Shown here one piece after another: positions 33,277 through 44,280 of a DNA stretch of 64,000 bases. Both the position numbers and the translations under genes were made by a program. Every line of letters starts with the position of its first letter. Positions within the stretch are counted from its first letter, which is position 1. The notes below the pieces were generated by a model that saw only the letters and a list, made by a program, of their open reading frames with translations, did not search any database and was not told the DNA's origin. Origin of the DNA: Erysipelotrichaceae bacterium (GTDB lineage: Bacteria; Bacillota_I; Bacilli_A; Erysipelotrichales; Erysipelotrichaceae); assembly GCA_017512885.1 (NCBI GenBank), contig JAFWEP010000028.1:53006-117005 (forward strand). The letters are read 5' to 3'.

Positions 33277-34836
33277 TTACATCAGCGGAGCGACCAGTTT
33301 CAGCAGCATCCCCAGGACTTTGTAGCCGATCTTCTCTTTTCCGATGGTATCGATACTGATCTCTTTACACTTTTTCAGAGTCTCTTCAAAGTCCTCTTCG
33401 ATCTGCGGGATGCAGGAGGTCCGATAGAGGTAGGCAGCGCATTCGAAATGATGATAGAGACTGCGGTAGTCCAGGTTGATGGTGCCGACCACCGCTTTTT
33501 CGTCATCGCAGACGAAGACTTTCGCATGGACGAAGCCCGGGGTGTATTCATAGATCTTTACGCCCGCTTCGCTTAAGGAACGGTAATGGGTCTTGGCCAG
33601 GGAAAAGGCGCTCTTCTTGTCCGGGATCCCGGGCAGGATGATCTTCACGTCGATGCCCCGTTCGGCTGCGAACTTCAGCGCATTCTCCAGTTCGTTGTCG
33701 AGGATCAGGTAAGGGGTCATGATGTGCACATAGCTCCTGGCCCGGTTCAGGATGTCCATGTAGAGGTTCTCGCCGACCTTATCGCTGTCCAGCGGGCAGT
33801 CGCCGAAAGGCATCACGAAGCCGTCGGACGCTGCGGAAGAGCGTTCTGTGCAGGCCTTCCATTCCGGGACCTCTTCGGACATGTTCCACATCTGTAGGAA
33901 CATCAGGGTGAAGCTCGCTGCTGCCTCCCCCTTCAGCATCACCGCGGTATCCTTCCAGTGCCCGAAACGTTCGATATGATTGATGTATTCATCGGCCAGA
34001 TTGACCCCGCCGGTAAAGGCCGTCTTGCCGTCGATGACCAGGATCTTGCGGTGATCGCGGTAGTTGTAGTGGGAGGAGATGAAAGGCGTCAGGCGGGAGA
34101 ACGGCTTGCAGCGGATGCCCAGTTCCTCCAGCTTGTCGGCATAATCGGAAGTCAGGGTCGAGATCTCGCACATCCCGTCATACATCACCCGGACATCGAC
34201 GCCCTGTGCGGCCTTCTCCTTGAGGATCTTCAGGATCGAGCCCCACATCAGCCCTTCGGCAATGATGAAGTATTCCAGGTAGATGAACTTCTCGGCTTTC
34301 TGCAGTTCTTCCAGCATGGCTTCAAACTTCTCTTCCCCGCTCGGGAAGTACTTCACGGAAGTATGTTCATAGATCGGGAAACAGCCGCTGCGGTTCAGAT
34401 AGCGGCAGAGATCGTCCGTTCCGGATCTCTTCAGTTCTTCTTTGGCGAAGGTCTCTTCATCCTGTTTCAGGAGATCGCGGGTCTCTTCGATCATCTCCGC
34501 CGTCCTCTTACGGACAGTGCGCTGACCGAGGTTGCTTTGGGTGAAACCTAAAAGGATCGTGGCCGGTACCGGCGCCAGCATGATCAGGAACAGCCAGGTC
34601 AGCTTGCCGGTGGCATCCATCATGCAGTTGAAGAGATAGAACACCATCCCTACCGAAAAGAGCCCCTGTGCCAGGGCAAACCATTCGAAATAGCCGGCAA
34701 ACCAATGGTAAAAGCCGACGATCATCGCCACTTCCAGCAGCAGCAGCAACATCACCAGTGCCGTACGGCTGAAGATCAGCCGCCAGAGCCGGCTCTTGCG
34801 GTGCGGGATCAGTTTTACGATATCCTGTTCATTCAT
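33277..34836 (-). CDS. cls: Cardiolipin synthase
   Basis: Phospholipase D-type cardiolipin synthase in the membrane; 519 residues. Two N-terminal membrane helices (about 20-75) are followed by two HKD motifs, HRKILVIDGKTAFTGG near residue 252 and HAKVFVCDDEKAVVGT near 435. It uses phosphatidylglycerol, the product of the pgsA pathway also in this window. It has its own promoter overlapping the clpB terminator. Confidence 0.94.
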   Translation of the reverse strand: MNEQDIVKLIPHRKSRLWRLIFSRTALVMLLLLLEVAMIVGFYHWFAGYFEWFALAQGLFSVGMVFYLFNCMMDATGKLTWLFLIMLAPVPATILLGFTQSNLGQRTVRKRTAEMIEETRDLLKQDEETFAKEELKRSGTDDLCRYLNRSGCFPIYEHTSVKYFPSGEEKFEAMLEELQKAEKFIYLEYFIIAEGLMWGSILKILKEKAAQGVDVRVMYDGMCEISTLTSDYADKLEELGIRCKPFSRLTPFISSHYNYRDHRKILVIDGKTAFTGGVNLADEYINHIERFGHWKDTAVMLKGEAAASFTLMFLQMWNMSEEVPEWKACTERSSAASDGFVMPFGDCPLDSDKVGENLYMDILNRARSYVHIMTPYLILDNELENALKFAAERGIDVKIILPGIPDKKSAFSLAKTHYRSLSEAGVKIYEYTPGFVHAKVFVCDDEKAVVGTINLDYRSLYHHFECAAYLYRTSCIPQIEEDFEETLKKCKEISIDTIGKEKIGYKVLGMLLKLVAPLM

Positions 34837-34856
34837 AGAGAGACCTCACGCTTTCT

Positions 34857-34885
34857 ATTATGGGGAAGAAAGCGGAAAAACACAA
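34857..34885 (-). promoter_or_regulatory. Promoter of cls
   Basis: TTGTGT (34880-34885), 17 bp, CATAAT (34857-34862) on the minus strand. Its -35 lies within the U-run of the clpB terminator. Confidence 0.55.
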
Positions 34886-34914
34886 AAAGATCCTTCCGGT
34901 CTCCCGGAAGGATC
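34884..34914 (-). terminator. Terminator of clpB
   Basis: GATCCTTCCGG/CCGGAAGGATC hairpin followed by TTTTTG on the minus strand. Confidence 0.9.
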
Positions 34915-34924
34915 TCTTCCCTGC

Positions 34925-37477
34925 TCAGCCTTTGCGGCTGCAGGTATAGGCGTTGTCAGCGAAATCGACCAGGACTTCGTGAACGTCCGGATTGGCGATC
35001 AGGAAGCGGGCCAGCACGGATTCCACCGCCCGCTGGATGTGCCGCTTCATCGGTCTTGCCCCGTACTGCGGGTCAAAGCCCAGTTCGCAGATCTTCTCCA
35101 TGGCGGTATCGGTGAATTCCAGTCGGATATCGTTCTTCGACATCCGCTCTTTGAGCTGGTCGATGAACTTCTGAGCGACCTCTTTGATGACCTCTGCGTT
35201 CAAAGGTTTAAAGATGATGATCTCATCGATACGGTTGACGAATTCCGGCTTGAAGGTCGCCTTGACGATCGCGTCGTAGGCTTCCTTCTTCTTTTCTTCG
35301 TCTTCCATGAAGGCATACTCGCTGCCGAGGTTGCTGGTCATGATGATGATCGTGTTCTTGAAGTCGACGGTGACGCCCTTACTGTCGGTGATCCGGCCGT
35401 CATCGAGGATCTGCAGGAGGATGTTGAAGACATCGGGATGAGCCTTCTCGATCTCGTCCAGGAGGACGATCGAATACGGCTTCCTGCGGACTGCTTCGGT
35501 CAGCTGTCCGCCTTCCTCATAACCGACATATCCCGGAGGCGCCCCGATCAGCCGGGAGACCGAGAACTTCTCCATGTATTCCGACATATCGATCCTGACG
35601 ATCTTGTCTTCGTCATCGAAGAGCTGTTCGGCCAGAGCCTTGGCCACTTCGGTCTTGCCGACGCCGGTCGGACCGAGGAAGAGGAAGGAACCGATCGGTC
35701 GGTTCTCATCGCCGATCTGGGCCTTATTCCGCAGGATCGCGTCACAGACCAGATCCAGCGCTTCGTGCTGACCCTTGACCCGCTTGGCCAGGATCTCATC
35801 CAGCTTCAGCAGTTTCTCTCTTTCTGAAGACATCAGCCGGTTCACTTCGATGTGGGTCCACTTGGAGACGACCTTGGCGATCGCTTCTTCGTCGACGACC
35901 TCCTGGATCATCTTCAGCTGTCCTTCTTCGCTCAAAGCAGCGATATGCTTCTGCAGGTCCGGAATGGTCTGATACTGCAGCCGCGCGGCATCTTCATAGC
36001 GGGCATCGTTCTGAGCGGCCGTGAAGGCCAGTTTGGCTTTCTCCAGTTCTTCCTTCAGTTTCTTGGATTCTTCCAGTTTCCCCTTCTCCGAGGACCAGCG
36101 CTCATAGAGCACATCCTTCTGCTGCTTCAGTTCGCTGAGTTCCTTCCGCAGTTCTTCCAGACGCTTCAGGGCCTTCTCGTCGGTCTCGTTCTTCAGGGAG
36201 ACCTCTTCGATCTCCAGCTGGCGGATCTTACGGATCAGTTCGTCCAGCGCCTCCGGCATCGAGTCCATCTCGACGCGGATCGCAGCACAGGCTTCATCGA
36301 TCAGGTCGATGGCCTTGTCCGGCAGGAAACGGTCGGTGATGTAGCGGTCGGAGAGGGTCGCTGCAGCGATGATCGCCTCATCCTTGATCTTGACCCCGTG
36401 ATGGGATTCGAAACGATCCTTCAGACCGCGCAGGATGCTGACGGTCTCTTCGACGCTCGGTTCATCGACGGTGATCTTCTGGAAACGGCGTTCCAGTGCT
36501 TTGTCCTTCTCGATGTACTGACGGTATTCATCAAAGGTGGTGGAACCGATGCATTTCAGTTCGCCCCGCGCCAGCATCGGCTTCAGCAGGTTGGCGGCAT
36601 CCATGGCCCCTTCCGTCTTGCCGGCGCCGACCAGGTTGTGGATCTCATCGATGAAGAGGATGACCTGCCCGTTCTTTTCCTTGATCTCTTTGAGGACGGC
36701 CTTTAAACGTTCCTCGAATTCCCCGCGGTATTTCGCTCCGGCGATCAGAGAACCGATATCGAGCTCGATCAGATCCTTGCCCTGCAGGGAGAGCGGGACA
36801 TCCCCGTTCATGATCCGCCAGGCCAGACCTTCGACGATCGCGGTCTTGCCGACGCCCGGTTCCCCGATCAGGACCGGGTTGTTCTTGGTCTTACGGGAAA
36901 GGATTTCCACCACCCGGCGGATCTCATCATCGCGGCCGATGACCGGATCGATCTTGCCGGCCTTTACATCATCGACCAGATTGCGTCCGTATTTCTCCAA
37001 TGCATTACGGTTGTTTTCCTGATCTTTGTCCTGGATCGTCATATTCTCACCTCTTTCTTTCGTTTCCGCCTGCAGCAGTTCTTCCTTTCGGTAAGGAACG
37101 AGCTTCTGCAGTTCCCTTGCTGCCATACTGTTTCCGAACAGCAGGGCGATGAAGAAGAGATAGGCGGACAGATAGCTGTCTCCCCTCTCCTTCGCCAGTT
37201 GCTCGCAGTCCTGGAAGGCTGCATAGACGTCTCTGTTCAGACGGGGCTCTCCGGCCGAACTGCTCACCGGCAGTGCCTTCAAACGTGCGCCGTTCTTCTC
37301 CTGCAGCGAGCGTACATCGACCTTGAGACCTTCCAGGAAACGCAGGATGTCTTCATCCTGCAGGAAAGCCGCAAAGAGATGTTCAGCGCAGAGTTCCGGA
37401 TTCTTCCCGTCCTGCATCAGGCGCAGCGCCTTCATCAGGATCTCCTGCATCTTGTCTGTCATTCTCTCGGGATCCAT
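34925..37477 (-). CDS. clpB: Chaperone ClpB
   Basis: Hexameric protein disaggregase, working with DnaK; 850 residues. An N-terminal double Clp-N domain (about 1-145) is followed by AAA1 with GEPGVGKT near 190, a middle coiled-coil propeller (about 395-510) with '[14 protein letters not shown]', and AAA2 with GPTGVGKTE near 595. No ClpP-binding loop is evident, consistent with ClpB over ClpC. A CIRCE operator precedes it, so HrcA should repress it. It lies 70 bp after dnaJ. Confidence 0.94.
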   Translation of the reverse strand: MDPERMTDKMQEILMKALRLMQDGKNPELCAEHLFAAFLQDEDILRFLEGLKVDVRSLQEKNGARLKALPVSSSAGEPRLNRDVYAAFQDCEQLAKERGDSYLSAYLFFIALLFGNSMAARELQKLVPYRKEELLQAETKERGENMTIQDKDQENNRNALEKYGRNLVDDVKAGKIDPVIGRDDEIRRVVEILSRKTKNNPVLIGEPGVGKTAIVEGLAWRIMNGDVPLSLQGKDLIELDIGSLIAGAKYRGEFEERLKAVLKEIKEKNGQVILFIDEIHNLVGAGKTEGAMDAANLLKPMLARGELKCIGSTTFDEYRQYIEKDKALERRFQKITVDEPSVEETVSILRGLKDRFESHHGVKIKDEAIIAAATLSDRYITDRFLPDKAIDLIDEACAAIRVEMDSMPEALDELIRKIRQLEIEEVSLKNETDEKALKRLEELRKELSELKQQKDVLYERWSSEKGKLEESKKLKEELEKAKLAFTAAQNDARYEDAARLQYQTIPDLQKHIAALSEEGQLKMIQEVVDEEAIAKVVSKWTHIEVNRLMSSEREKLLKLDEILAKRVKGQHEALDLVCDAILRNKAQIGDENRPIGSFLFLGPTGVGKTEVAKALAEQLFDDEDKIVRIDMSEYMEKFSVSRLIGAPPGYVGYEEGGQLTEAVRRKPYSIVLLDEIEKAHPDVFNILLQILDDGRITDSKGVTVDFKNTIIIMTSNLGSEYAFMEDEEKKKEAYDAIVKATFKPEFVNRIDEIIIFKPLNAEVIKEVAQKFIDQLKERMSKNDIRLEFTDTAMEKICELGFDPQYGARPMKRHIQRAVESVLARFLIANPDVHEVLVDFADNAYTCSRKG

Positions 37478-37489
37478 AGGTACCCTCCT

Positions 37490-37516
37490 TTAGCACTTTA
37501 TCCTGTTAAGTGCTAA
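37490..37516. promoter_or_regulatory. CIRCE operator of clpB
   Basis: TTAGCACTT, 9 bp, AAGTGCTAA, a CIRCE inverted repeat with a symmetrical change at the ninth base (consensus TTAGCACTC-N9-GAGTGCTAA). HrcA binding is expected. It sits just upstream of the clpB ribosome site. Confidence 0.9.
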
Positions 37517-37531
37517 TACATTCTCTTTTTT

Positions 37532-37553
37532 AAGTAAGGCCGAAGCCTTACTT
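37532..37553 (-). other. UUCG-capped hairpin at the dnaJ 3' end
   Basis: AAGTAAGGC-TTCG-GCCTTACTT on the minus strand, overlapping the dnaJ stop and followed by AAAAAAG and not U. A C(UUCG)G tetraloop hairpin is very stable, so it may protect the dnaJ mRNA end or slow read-through to clpB. It is not a standard terminator. Confidence 0.55.
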
Positions 37554-38687
37554 AAAGGATTTCTTGAATTTTTCGAAGACCGACTCCTTCTTGGGAGTAC
37601 GGTTGGCCAGCTGTTCATAGAGCTCCTTCTCCTCCCGGCTGATCTTCCTGGGGATCGTGATATCCACGGTCACATACTGATCGCCGTAGGAGCCGCTGCG
37701 CAGGTCCTTGACCCCGTAGCCGCGGATCCGCAGCTGCTGACCGGGCTGGGTGCCGGCCGGGACATTCAGTTCGACATCTCCGTTCACGGTCGGGACATCG
37801 ATACTGCAGCCCAGGGTGGCATCGACTGCCGAGATCGGCACCGAGATGTAGATATTGTTGCCTTCACGGCGGAAGTACTTGTGGGGACGGACATTGATCT
37901 CGATGTAGAGGTCGCCGTTGGGTCCGCCGTTGATCCCTCGCTCGCCCTTGCCGCTGATACGGATCTGCTGGCCGCTGGCGATGCCTTCCGGGATCTGGAC
38001 TTCCACTTCCTCGGTAACGGTCTTGTAGCCGTCGCCGTGGCAGTGCGTGCACTTGTGTTTGACGGTCTTGCCCGAACCGTGGCAGTCCGGACAGACCCCG
38101 ACCTGCTGCATGATCCCGAAGGCGGTACGGGTCTGCCGCGTGACGCGGCCCGTTCCGTGACAGGTCTTGCAGGTCTCAACATCGGAAGGGTTTTCCGCTC
38201 CGCTGCCGTGGCAGTGTTCACAGGTCTTGTCGACCTGCAGCCGGATGACCTTCTCGACGCCGTGTACGGCATCCAGGAAGTCGATATCCATGCGCATCAT
38301 GCGGGATTCCCCGCGCTGCGGACCACCGGTATCGCGGCTCCTGCCGCCGAAACCGAAGTTGCCGAATCCGCCCATGCCGCCCATGCCGCCCATGAAGGAC
38401 GAGAAGATATCGCTGATATCGTCCATGTTGGTGAAGCCGGAGAAGCCTCCGTCTCCCGTGCCGTCCATGCCGGCAAAGCCGAACTGGTCGTAGTTGGCTT
38501 TCTTCTGAGGATCGCTTAGGACCTCATAAGCCTCATTGATCTCCTTGAAGCGTTCCTCGGCGCCGGGTTCCTTGTTCAGGTCCGGATGGTACTTCTTGGC
38601 CAGTTTCCGATAAGCTTTTTTGATCTCGTCTTCACTGGCCCCCTTGGAGAGTCCTAAGACTTCATAGTAATCTCGTTTCTCAGCCAT
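37548..38687 (-). CDS. dnaJ: Chaperone DnaJ
   Basis: Hsp40 co-chaperone of DnaK; 379 residues. J domain (1-70) with the HPD motif in [10 protein letters not shown], then a Gly/Phe-rich region (about 75-125) and four CxxCxGxG zinc repeats (about 145-225, such as CEHCHGSG and CKTCHGTG). The C-terminal substrate-binding domains follow. It is separated from dnaK by a polysaccharide deacetylase gene, an unusual insertion. Confidence 0.97.
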   Translation of the reverse strand: MAEKRDYYEVLGLSKGASEDEIKKAYRKLAKKYHPDLNKEPGAEERFKEINEAYEVLSDPQKKANYDQFGFAGMDGTGDGGFSGFTNMDDISDIFSSFMGGMGGMGGFGNFGFGGRSRDTGGPQRGESRMMRMDIDFLDAVHGVEKVIRLQVDKTCEHCHGSGAENPSDVETCKTCHGTGRVTRQTRTAFGIMQQVGVCPDCHGSGKTVKHKCTHCHGDGYKTVTEEVEVQIPEGIASGQQIRISGKGERGINGGPNGDLYIEINVRPHKYFRREGNNIYISVPISAVDATLGCSIDVPTVNGDVELNVPAGTQPGQQLRIRGYGVKDLRSGSYGDQYVTVDITIPRKISREEKELYEQLANRTPKKESVFEKFKKSFK

Positions 38688-38698
38688 AACGGACCTTT

Positions 38699-39922
38699 CT
38701 AGCGGATCTTTGCCGCAAACGCTTCGAGCCCCTCGCCGCCGCTGATGCGGACGCGGGGAAGAGTTAAGAGATCCATGCCGGGAGCGACCTTGCCGTTCTC
38801 GGTGGTGTAGGCCATCTTCGCTCCGGCCGTCTCAATGATCGAGCGGGCATGTTCGTTGACGTCCCCGAAGGGATAGCAGTAGACATAGCCGCCGTCACAG
38901 TATTCGAAGGAACGGATCGTATCTTCGACGCCTTCGTCGAAGTCCATGCAGGTCAGTAAGCCTCCATGTCCGTAGGAACAGCCGCCCTGATGGGTCAGGA
39001 AGCCGTGAGACTGCATCTCGATGCCGGCTTCACGCATCTCCCAGAGTTCCCAGGGCATCTCTGCCGGCTGCCAGCCGCAGATCAGGAAGAGCGTGGCATT
39101 GGTGCCGTACTCCTTCAGCAGCGGATAGGCATAGGTATGTACGGAAGGATCGCCGTCATCGATGGTGATGGTGACGCTCTTTTCCGGGATCAGGGCCCGG
39201 CCCTGCAGGAAATAGAGCGTTTCCTTCATGGTCAGTGCGGCGTAGCCGTTGTCCTGCAGATACTGCAGCTGCTCACGGAACTCCTCCTTCTCGAGGTAGT
39301 TGCCATCGTCTGGTGAGGACTCGGCAGCATCGTAGAAGAAGTGATACATCAGCACCGGCAGATCTTCTCCGGCTTCTTCGCTGCGGCTCACTTCACTGGT
39401 GGCAGTGACTTCGCTCTCCGGCAGATAGAGCAGCCTGTTCTGGAAGAGGACGCCGTAACGGGGATCCTCTTCCGCAGGCAATAAGTAGACATCATAGACC
39501 GCTTCGCCGTTGCCCTGATATTGCGCATGACCCTTCTCATCCTCCAGCGTATAGCTTTCGGCAGTGGTCAGGCTCAGGGGCTGCGGCAGCAGGTGGTTCA
39601 CGATGCGGTAGTAGCGTCCGCTGTCGGAGACCGCCGCGCCGCTGACCAGCAGGTCGGAATCGCGTAAGGCGATCTTATCGCCCTGCGCTTCCTGTGAGAG
39701 ATCGAGCAGCGCCCCTGCCGGGAAAGACCCGGCCGGGAGCAGTTCTCCGTCCTGCAGACGATAGGCTTCTGTCGTTTCCGTGACCTGGACCTTCTTCCCC
39801 AGCAAGGGCGTGACATCGATGGCCGGTGCACTGCTCTCCGTGGGGACAGGAGCTTCCGAAGGCGCATTCTGCGAACAGGCGCAGAGCAGACATAACGACA
39901 GCAGCAGGAACAGACGTTTCAT
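38699..39922 (-). CDS. Polysaccharide deacetylase lipoprotein inside the dnaK-dnaJ operon
   Basis: A 407-residue lipoprotein. Signal [16 protein letters not shown] (lipobox LCAC) anchors it outside the cell. The N-terminal ~190 residues are beta-rich and unassigned. The C-terminal carbohydrate esterase 4 (NodB) domain has motif 1 TIDDGD near 253 and motif 2 SHGFLTH near 306-312, where Ser-His and His bind metal. YCYPFGD near 350 is motif 3. It probably deacetylates or trims a wall or matrix N-acetylglucosamine polymer. It starts three bases after dnaK and ends 11 bp before dnaJ, so it should be heat-shock regulated by HrcA/CIRCE. Confidence 0.88.
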   Translation of the reverse strand: MKRLFLLLSLCLLCACSQNAPSEAPVPTESSAPAIDVTPLLGKKVQVTETTEAYRLQDGELLPAGSFPAGALLDLSQEAQGDKIALRDSDLLVSGAAVSDSGRYYRIVNHLLPQPLSLTTAESYTLEDEKGHAQYQGNGEAVYDVYLLPAEEDPRYGVLFQNRLLYLPESEVTATSEVSRSEEAGEDLPVLMYHFFYDAAESSPDDGNYLEKEEFREQLQYLQDNGYAALTMKETLYFLQGRALIPEKSVTITIDDGDPSVHTYAYPLLKEYGTNATLFLICGWQPAEMPWELWEMREAGIEMQSHGFLTHQGGCSYGHGGLLTCMDFDEGVEDTIRSFEYCDGGYVYCYPFGDVNEHARSIIETAGAKMAYTTENGKVAPGMDLLTLPRVRISGGEGLEAFAAKIR

Positions 39923-39925
39923 GAC

Positions 39926-41761
<1,836 letters not shown>

Positions 41762-41765
41762 TTAC

Positions 41766-42326
41766 TTAAGCGGACACCTTGACCATGGCTGCCCGCAGGA
41801 TACGGTCTTTCAGCATATAGCCCTTCTGCAGGACCTGCAGGACGATCCCGGGTTCGGTACCTTCCTGTTTCTCGGTCATGATCGCCTGCTGATAAGCGGC
41901 ATCGAAGGGTTTGCCCAGGCAGTCGATCTCCTGAACGCCTTCCTGCACCAGTGCATTCTTCAGCTGTTCATAGGTCATCTCGACGCCTTTGACATAGGCC
42001 TGCGCCTCTTCCGGCGCTTCCTGCGCCAGGGCTCTCTCGAGGTTATCGAGGACCGGCAGCACTTCCAGGGCGAAGCTCTGGATGCGGTACTTGCGGGTCT
42101 GTTCGGCCTCGCTGCGCAGACGTTTCTTCATGTTTTCGGTATCGGCATAAGCCAGGGCATAATCGTTTTTGAGCTTGCTGACTTCTGCCTGCAGTTTCTC
42201 GATCTCCTGCTGCAGGAGCTCTTCCCTGCTCGGTTCCGGATTCAGATCTTCGACGATCTCTTCTTCCGGGATCGGGGTGACTTCCGCTTCCCCGGCTTTT
42301 TCTTCTACATGTTCGTTCTTTTTCAT
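41766..42326 (-). CDS. grpE: Nucleotide exchange factor GrpE
   Basis: Exchanges ADP for ATP on DnaK; 186 residues. An acidic N-terminus and coiled coil (about 45-95) lead to the beta-wing, which here reads KGYMLKDRILRAAMVKVS at the C-terminus, matching the family. The start 42326 has GAGGAACC upstream. An in-frame ATG 7 codons earlier would overlap hrcA. Confidence 0.95.
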   Translation of the reverse strand: MKKNEHVEEKAGEAEVTPIPEEEIVEDLNPEPSREELLQQEIEKLQAEVSKLKNDYALAYADTENMKKRLRSEAEQTRKYRIQSFALEVLPVLDNLERALAQEAPEEAQAYVKGVEMTYEQLKNALVQEGVQEIDCLGKPFDAAYQQAIMTEKQEGTEPGIVLQVLQKGYMLKDRILRAAMVKVSA

Positions 42327-42333
42327 GGTTCCT

Positions 42334-43350
42334 CTACTTCTCTTCATAGATCTTCTCGATCTGCTGGCCGATGAAATCGAGCAGGCTCATGACCTTGTCG
42401 TATTTCATGCGGCTCGGTCCGACGACCATCAGCCGGACTTTGTCTTCCTGTCCGTTGACCCGGATGTCATTGCTGACGACGGCCAGATCATCGACCCAGG
42501 CGACTTCCGAGCCCTTGCTGGTCTTTAAAGCCAGCTGTCTCGTACCGGTGTCGGTCAGTTCTCTCCACAATGAGGAATCATTCAGTTTCCCCATGAAGGA
42601 TTTCAGCCGTTCGATATCGCTGAATTCCGGCTGGTAGATCATGTTGCTGGCGCCGTTGAAGTAGAGCGTATCGCTCGCAAACTTCACGAAGGCTCCGACA
42701 AAGGCGTCAAACAGCATCTCATACTGCCGGACATGCTGGACTAAGAGCGGCTTCAGGGACTCCATCTTTTCGGAAAGATCGGATAAGGGCGTGCCCTTCA
42801 GACGGTCATTGAGGATATCGGTACACTTCTTGATGTCCTCTACCGAGATCTCTTCCGCAAAGTTGAAGACTTTGTGCTCTGTATGCGCCACATTGGTGAT
42901 CAGCACACAGACGGCAGAGCGCTTGTCGATCGGGATCAGCTGGATGTGTTCGAGCGACTGTTTCGTCGCATCCGGACCCAGGATCCCGCTGGTCAGGGAA
43001 GTCATATCCGAGATGACCTTGCAGGATTCCCGGATCGCTTCCTCGACGTTCATCGACTGGCGGTCGAAGATATTGCTTAAGGCATATTTGACTTCTTCGT
43101 CCACTTCTTTTTCAGTCAGGTTCTCGACATAGAAACGGTAACCCTTGTTGGAAGGAACTCTGCCTGCCGAAGTATGCGGCTTCTCCAGATACCCTTCCGC
43201 CTCCAGGGCTGCCATCTCGTTACGGATGGTCGCACTGGAATAAGGCAGTCCGTATTTCTCTACCAAAGTCTTGGAACCTACCGGCTGTGCCGTGTCAATG
43301 AACTCATCGACGATCGCTTTTAATATCTCGACACGTCTTGCGGTAAGCAT
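42334..43350 (-). CDS. hrcA: Heat-inducible repressor HrcA
   Basis: Repressor of the dnaK and clpB loci that binds CIRCE; 338 residues. The N-terminal winged helix (about 1-70, with SSATIRNEMAALEAEGYL) is followed by a GAF-like and dimerisation core. A strong AAAGGAGG ribosome site precedes the ATG. It is first in the hrcA-grpE-dnaK-deacetylase-dnaJ operon. No CtsR is seen, so HrcA appears to be the main heat-shock repressor here. Confidence 0.96.
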   Translation of the reverse strand: MLTARRVEILKAIVDEFIDTAQPVGSKTLVEKYGLPYSSATIRNEMAALEAEGYLEKPHTSAGRVPSNKGYRFYVENLTEKEVDEEVKYALSNIFDRQSMNVEEAIRESCKVISDMTSLTSGILGPDATKQSLEHIQLIPIDKRSAVCVLITNVAHTEHKVFNFAEEISVEDIKKCTDILNDRLKGTPLSDLSEKMESLKPLLVQHVRQYEMLFDAFVGAFVKFASDTLYFNGASNMIYQPEFSDIERLKSFMGKLNDSSLWRELTDTGTRQLALKTSKGSEVAWVDDLAVVSNDIRVNGQEDKVRLMVVGPSRMKYDKVMSLLDFIGQQIEKIYEEK

Positions 43351-43363
43351 TTCTCCACCTCCT

Positions 43364-43390
43364 TTAGCACTCGCATTTCATGACTGCCAT
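43364..43390. promoter_or_regulatory. Degenerate CIRCE half-site element near hrcA start
   Basis: TTAGCACTC, 9 bp, GACTGCCAT; a perfect left arm with a weak right arm (six of nine positions). It lies between the promoter and the hrcA ribosome site. Confidence 0.55.
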
Positions 43391-43391
43391 T

Positions 43392-43420
43392 ATAGTACAG
43401 CAGAGATTTAGCACTGTCAA
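43392..43420 (-). promoter_or_regulatory. Promoter of the hrcA-dnaK-dnaJ operon
   Basis: Perfect TTGACA (43415-43420), 17 bp, TACTAT (43392-43397) on the minus strand. CIRCE elements sit on both sides. Confidence 0.8.
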
Positions 43421-43434
43421 TAGAGGATTGCTAA
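43408..43434. promoter_or_regulatory. CIRCE operator overlapping the hrcA -35
   Basis: TTAGCACTG, 9 bp, GATTGCTAA, near-perfect CIRCE covering the -35 box of the hrcA promoter. HrcA binding here would block RNA polymerase. Confidence 0.85.
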
Positions 43435-43491
43435 AAGGAAGAAAAAAGCCTTTCATTTCTCATTTCCGGAAGAAACCGATATGATAAGGAC

Positions 43492-44280
43492 ATGATCCGT
43501 TTTGGTGCCTTCGGCAGCATCTGCATCGACCGTTATCAGGATCTCGGCGACTTTCCCGGCGGAGGTCCTTTCAACATGGCCGTCCAGGCAGCGAAACTGG
43601 GCGCCTCTGCTTCCTTCCTCGGCCGTATCGGCAGTGATCCGGAAGGCGCGCTCCTGCGTCGGCAGGCCCTGCGCAAAGGCCTCGACAGCCGCTTCCTGAA
43701 GCAGCTCTGCGGCTGCACTGCGGTCTCGGAAGTGAGCCTGCAGGGAAAGGAAAGGATCTTCGGAGCCTATCACGAAGGTGTGCTGGCGGACTGGCAGCTG
43801 ACGTCGGAAGAGCTGGCCTTCCTGAAGACGCAGGACATCGTCGTGACCGACCTCTGGGGTCATCAGGAAGCTTCTCTTCGCGAACTGCGTCCCTTTGTAC
43901 GGACGGCCTTTGATGCTGCTGACCGGCCGCAGAGCGGGATCGCTCAGAAAGCCCTGCCCCATTGCGACTTCTTCTTCTTTTCTGCCGGAAGCGGGGATCT
44001 TCAGGAAGAACTGCGTGCTTATCAGCAGGTCTCTCAGGGCATCGTGACCGCGACCCTGGGCGCAAAAGGCTCGCTGGCTTATGACGGCAGACACTTCCAC
44101 AGCCAGGGAGCTCTCTTCTGTGAGGAAGTCCGGGATACGATGGGCGCCGGCGACGCCTTCATCGCTTCCTTCCTGCTTCGTTATCTGCAGGAAGGAGAGA
44201 TCGGCAGCGCTCTGGCTTTCGCCGCCGGAGAAGTCCTGCCCATACTGTCCCATTACGGGGCTCAGGAGGAAAACGCATGA
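43492..44280 (+). CDS. PfkB sugar kinase, fructoselysine 6-kinase-like
   Basis: A 262-residue ribokinase-fold kinase. The start IRFGAFGSICIDRY and GGGPFNMAVQAAKLGA resemble FrlD, as does the stretch EGVLADWQLTSEEL...DIVVTDLWGH, which in E. coli FrlD reads EGVMADFALSEED...DIVHAAIWGH. The catalytic DTMGAGDAF is intact (about 222-230). It would phosphorylate fructoselysine or a related Amadori compound at C6. It overlaps the SIS-domain gene by ATGA, so the two form an frl-type pair. No transporter or regulator is adjacent. TATGAT ends six bases before the ATG. Confidence 0.82.
   Translation: MIRFGAFGSICIDRYQDLGDFPGGGPFNMAVQAAKLGASASFLGRIGSDPEGALLRRQALRKGLDSRFLKQLCGCTAVSEVSLQGKERIFGAYHEGVLADWQLTSEELAFLKTQDIVVTDLWGHQEASLRELRPFVRTAFDAADRPQSGIAQKALPHCDFFFFSAGSGDLQEELRAYQQVSQGIVTATLGAKGSLAYDGRHFHSQGALFCEEVRDTMGAGDAFIASFLLRYLQEGEIGSALAFAAGEVLPILSHYGAQEENA

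Noticed and set aside
33893..33900. Another TGTAGGAA match to the start of the shared 30-bp element
   Set aside because: It lies inside the cls coding region and lacks the CGGwAAyAA part at the right distance.
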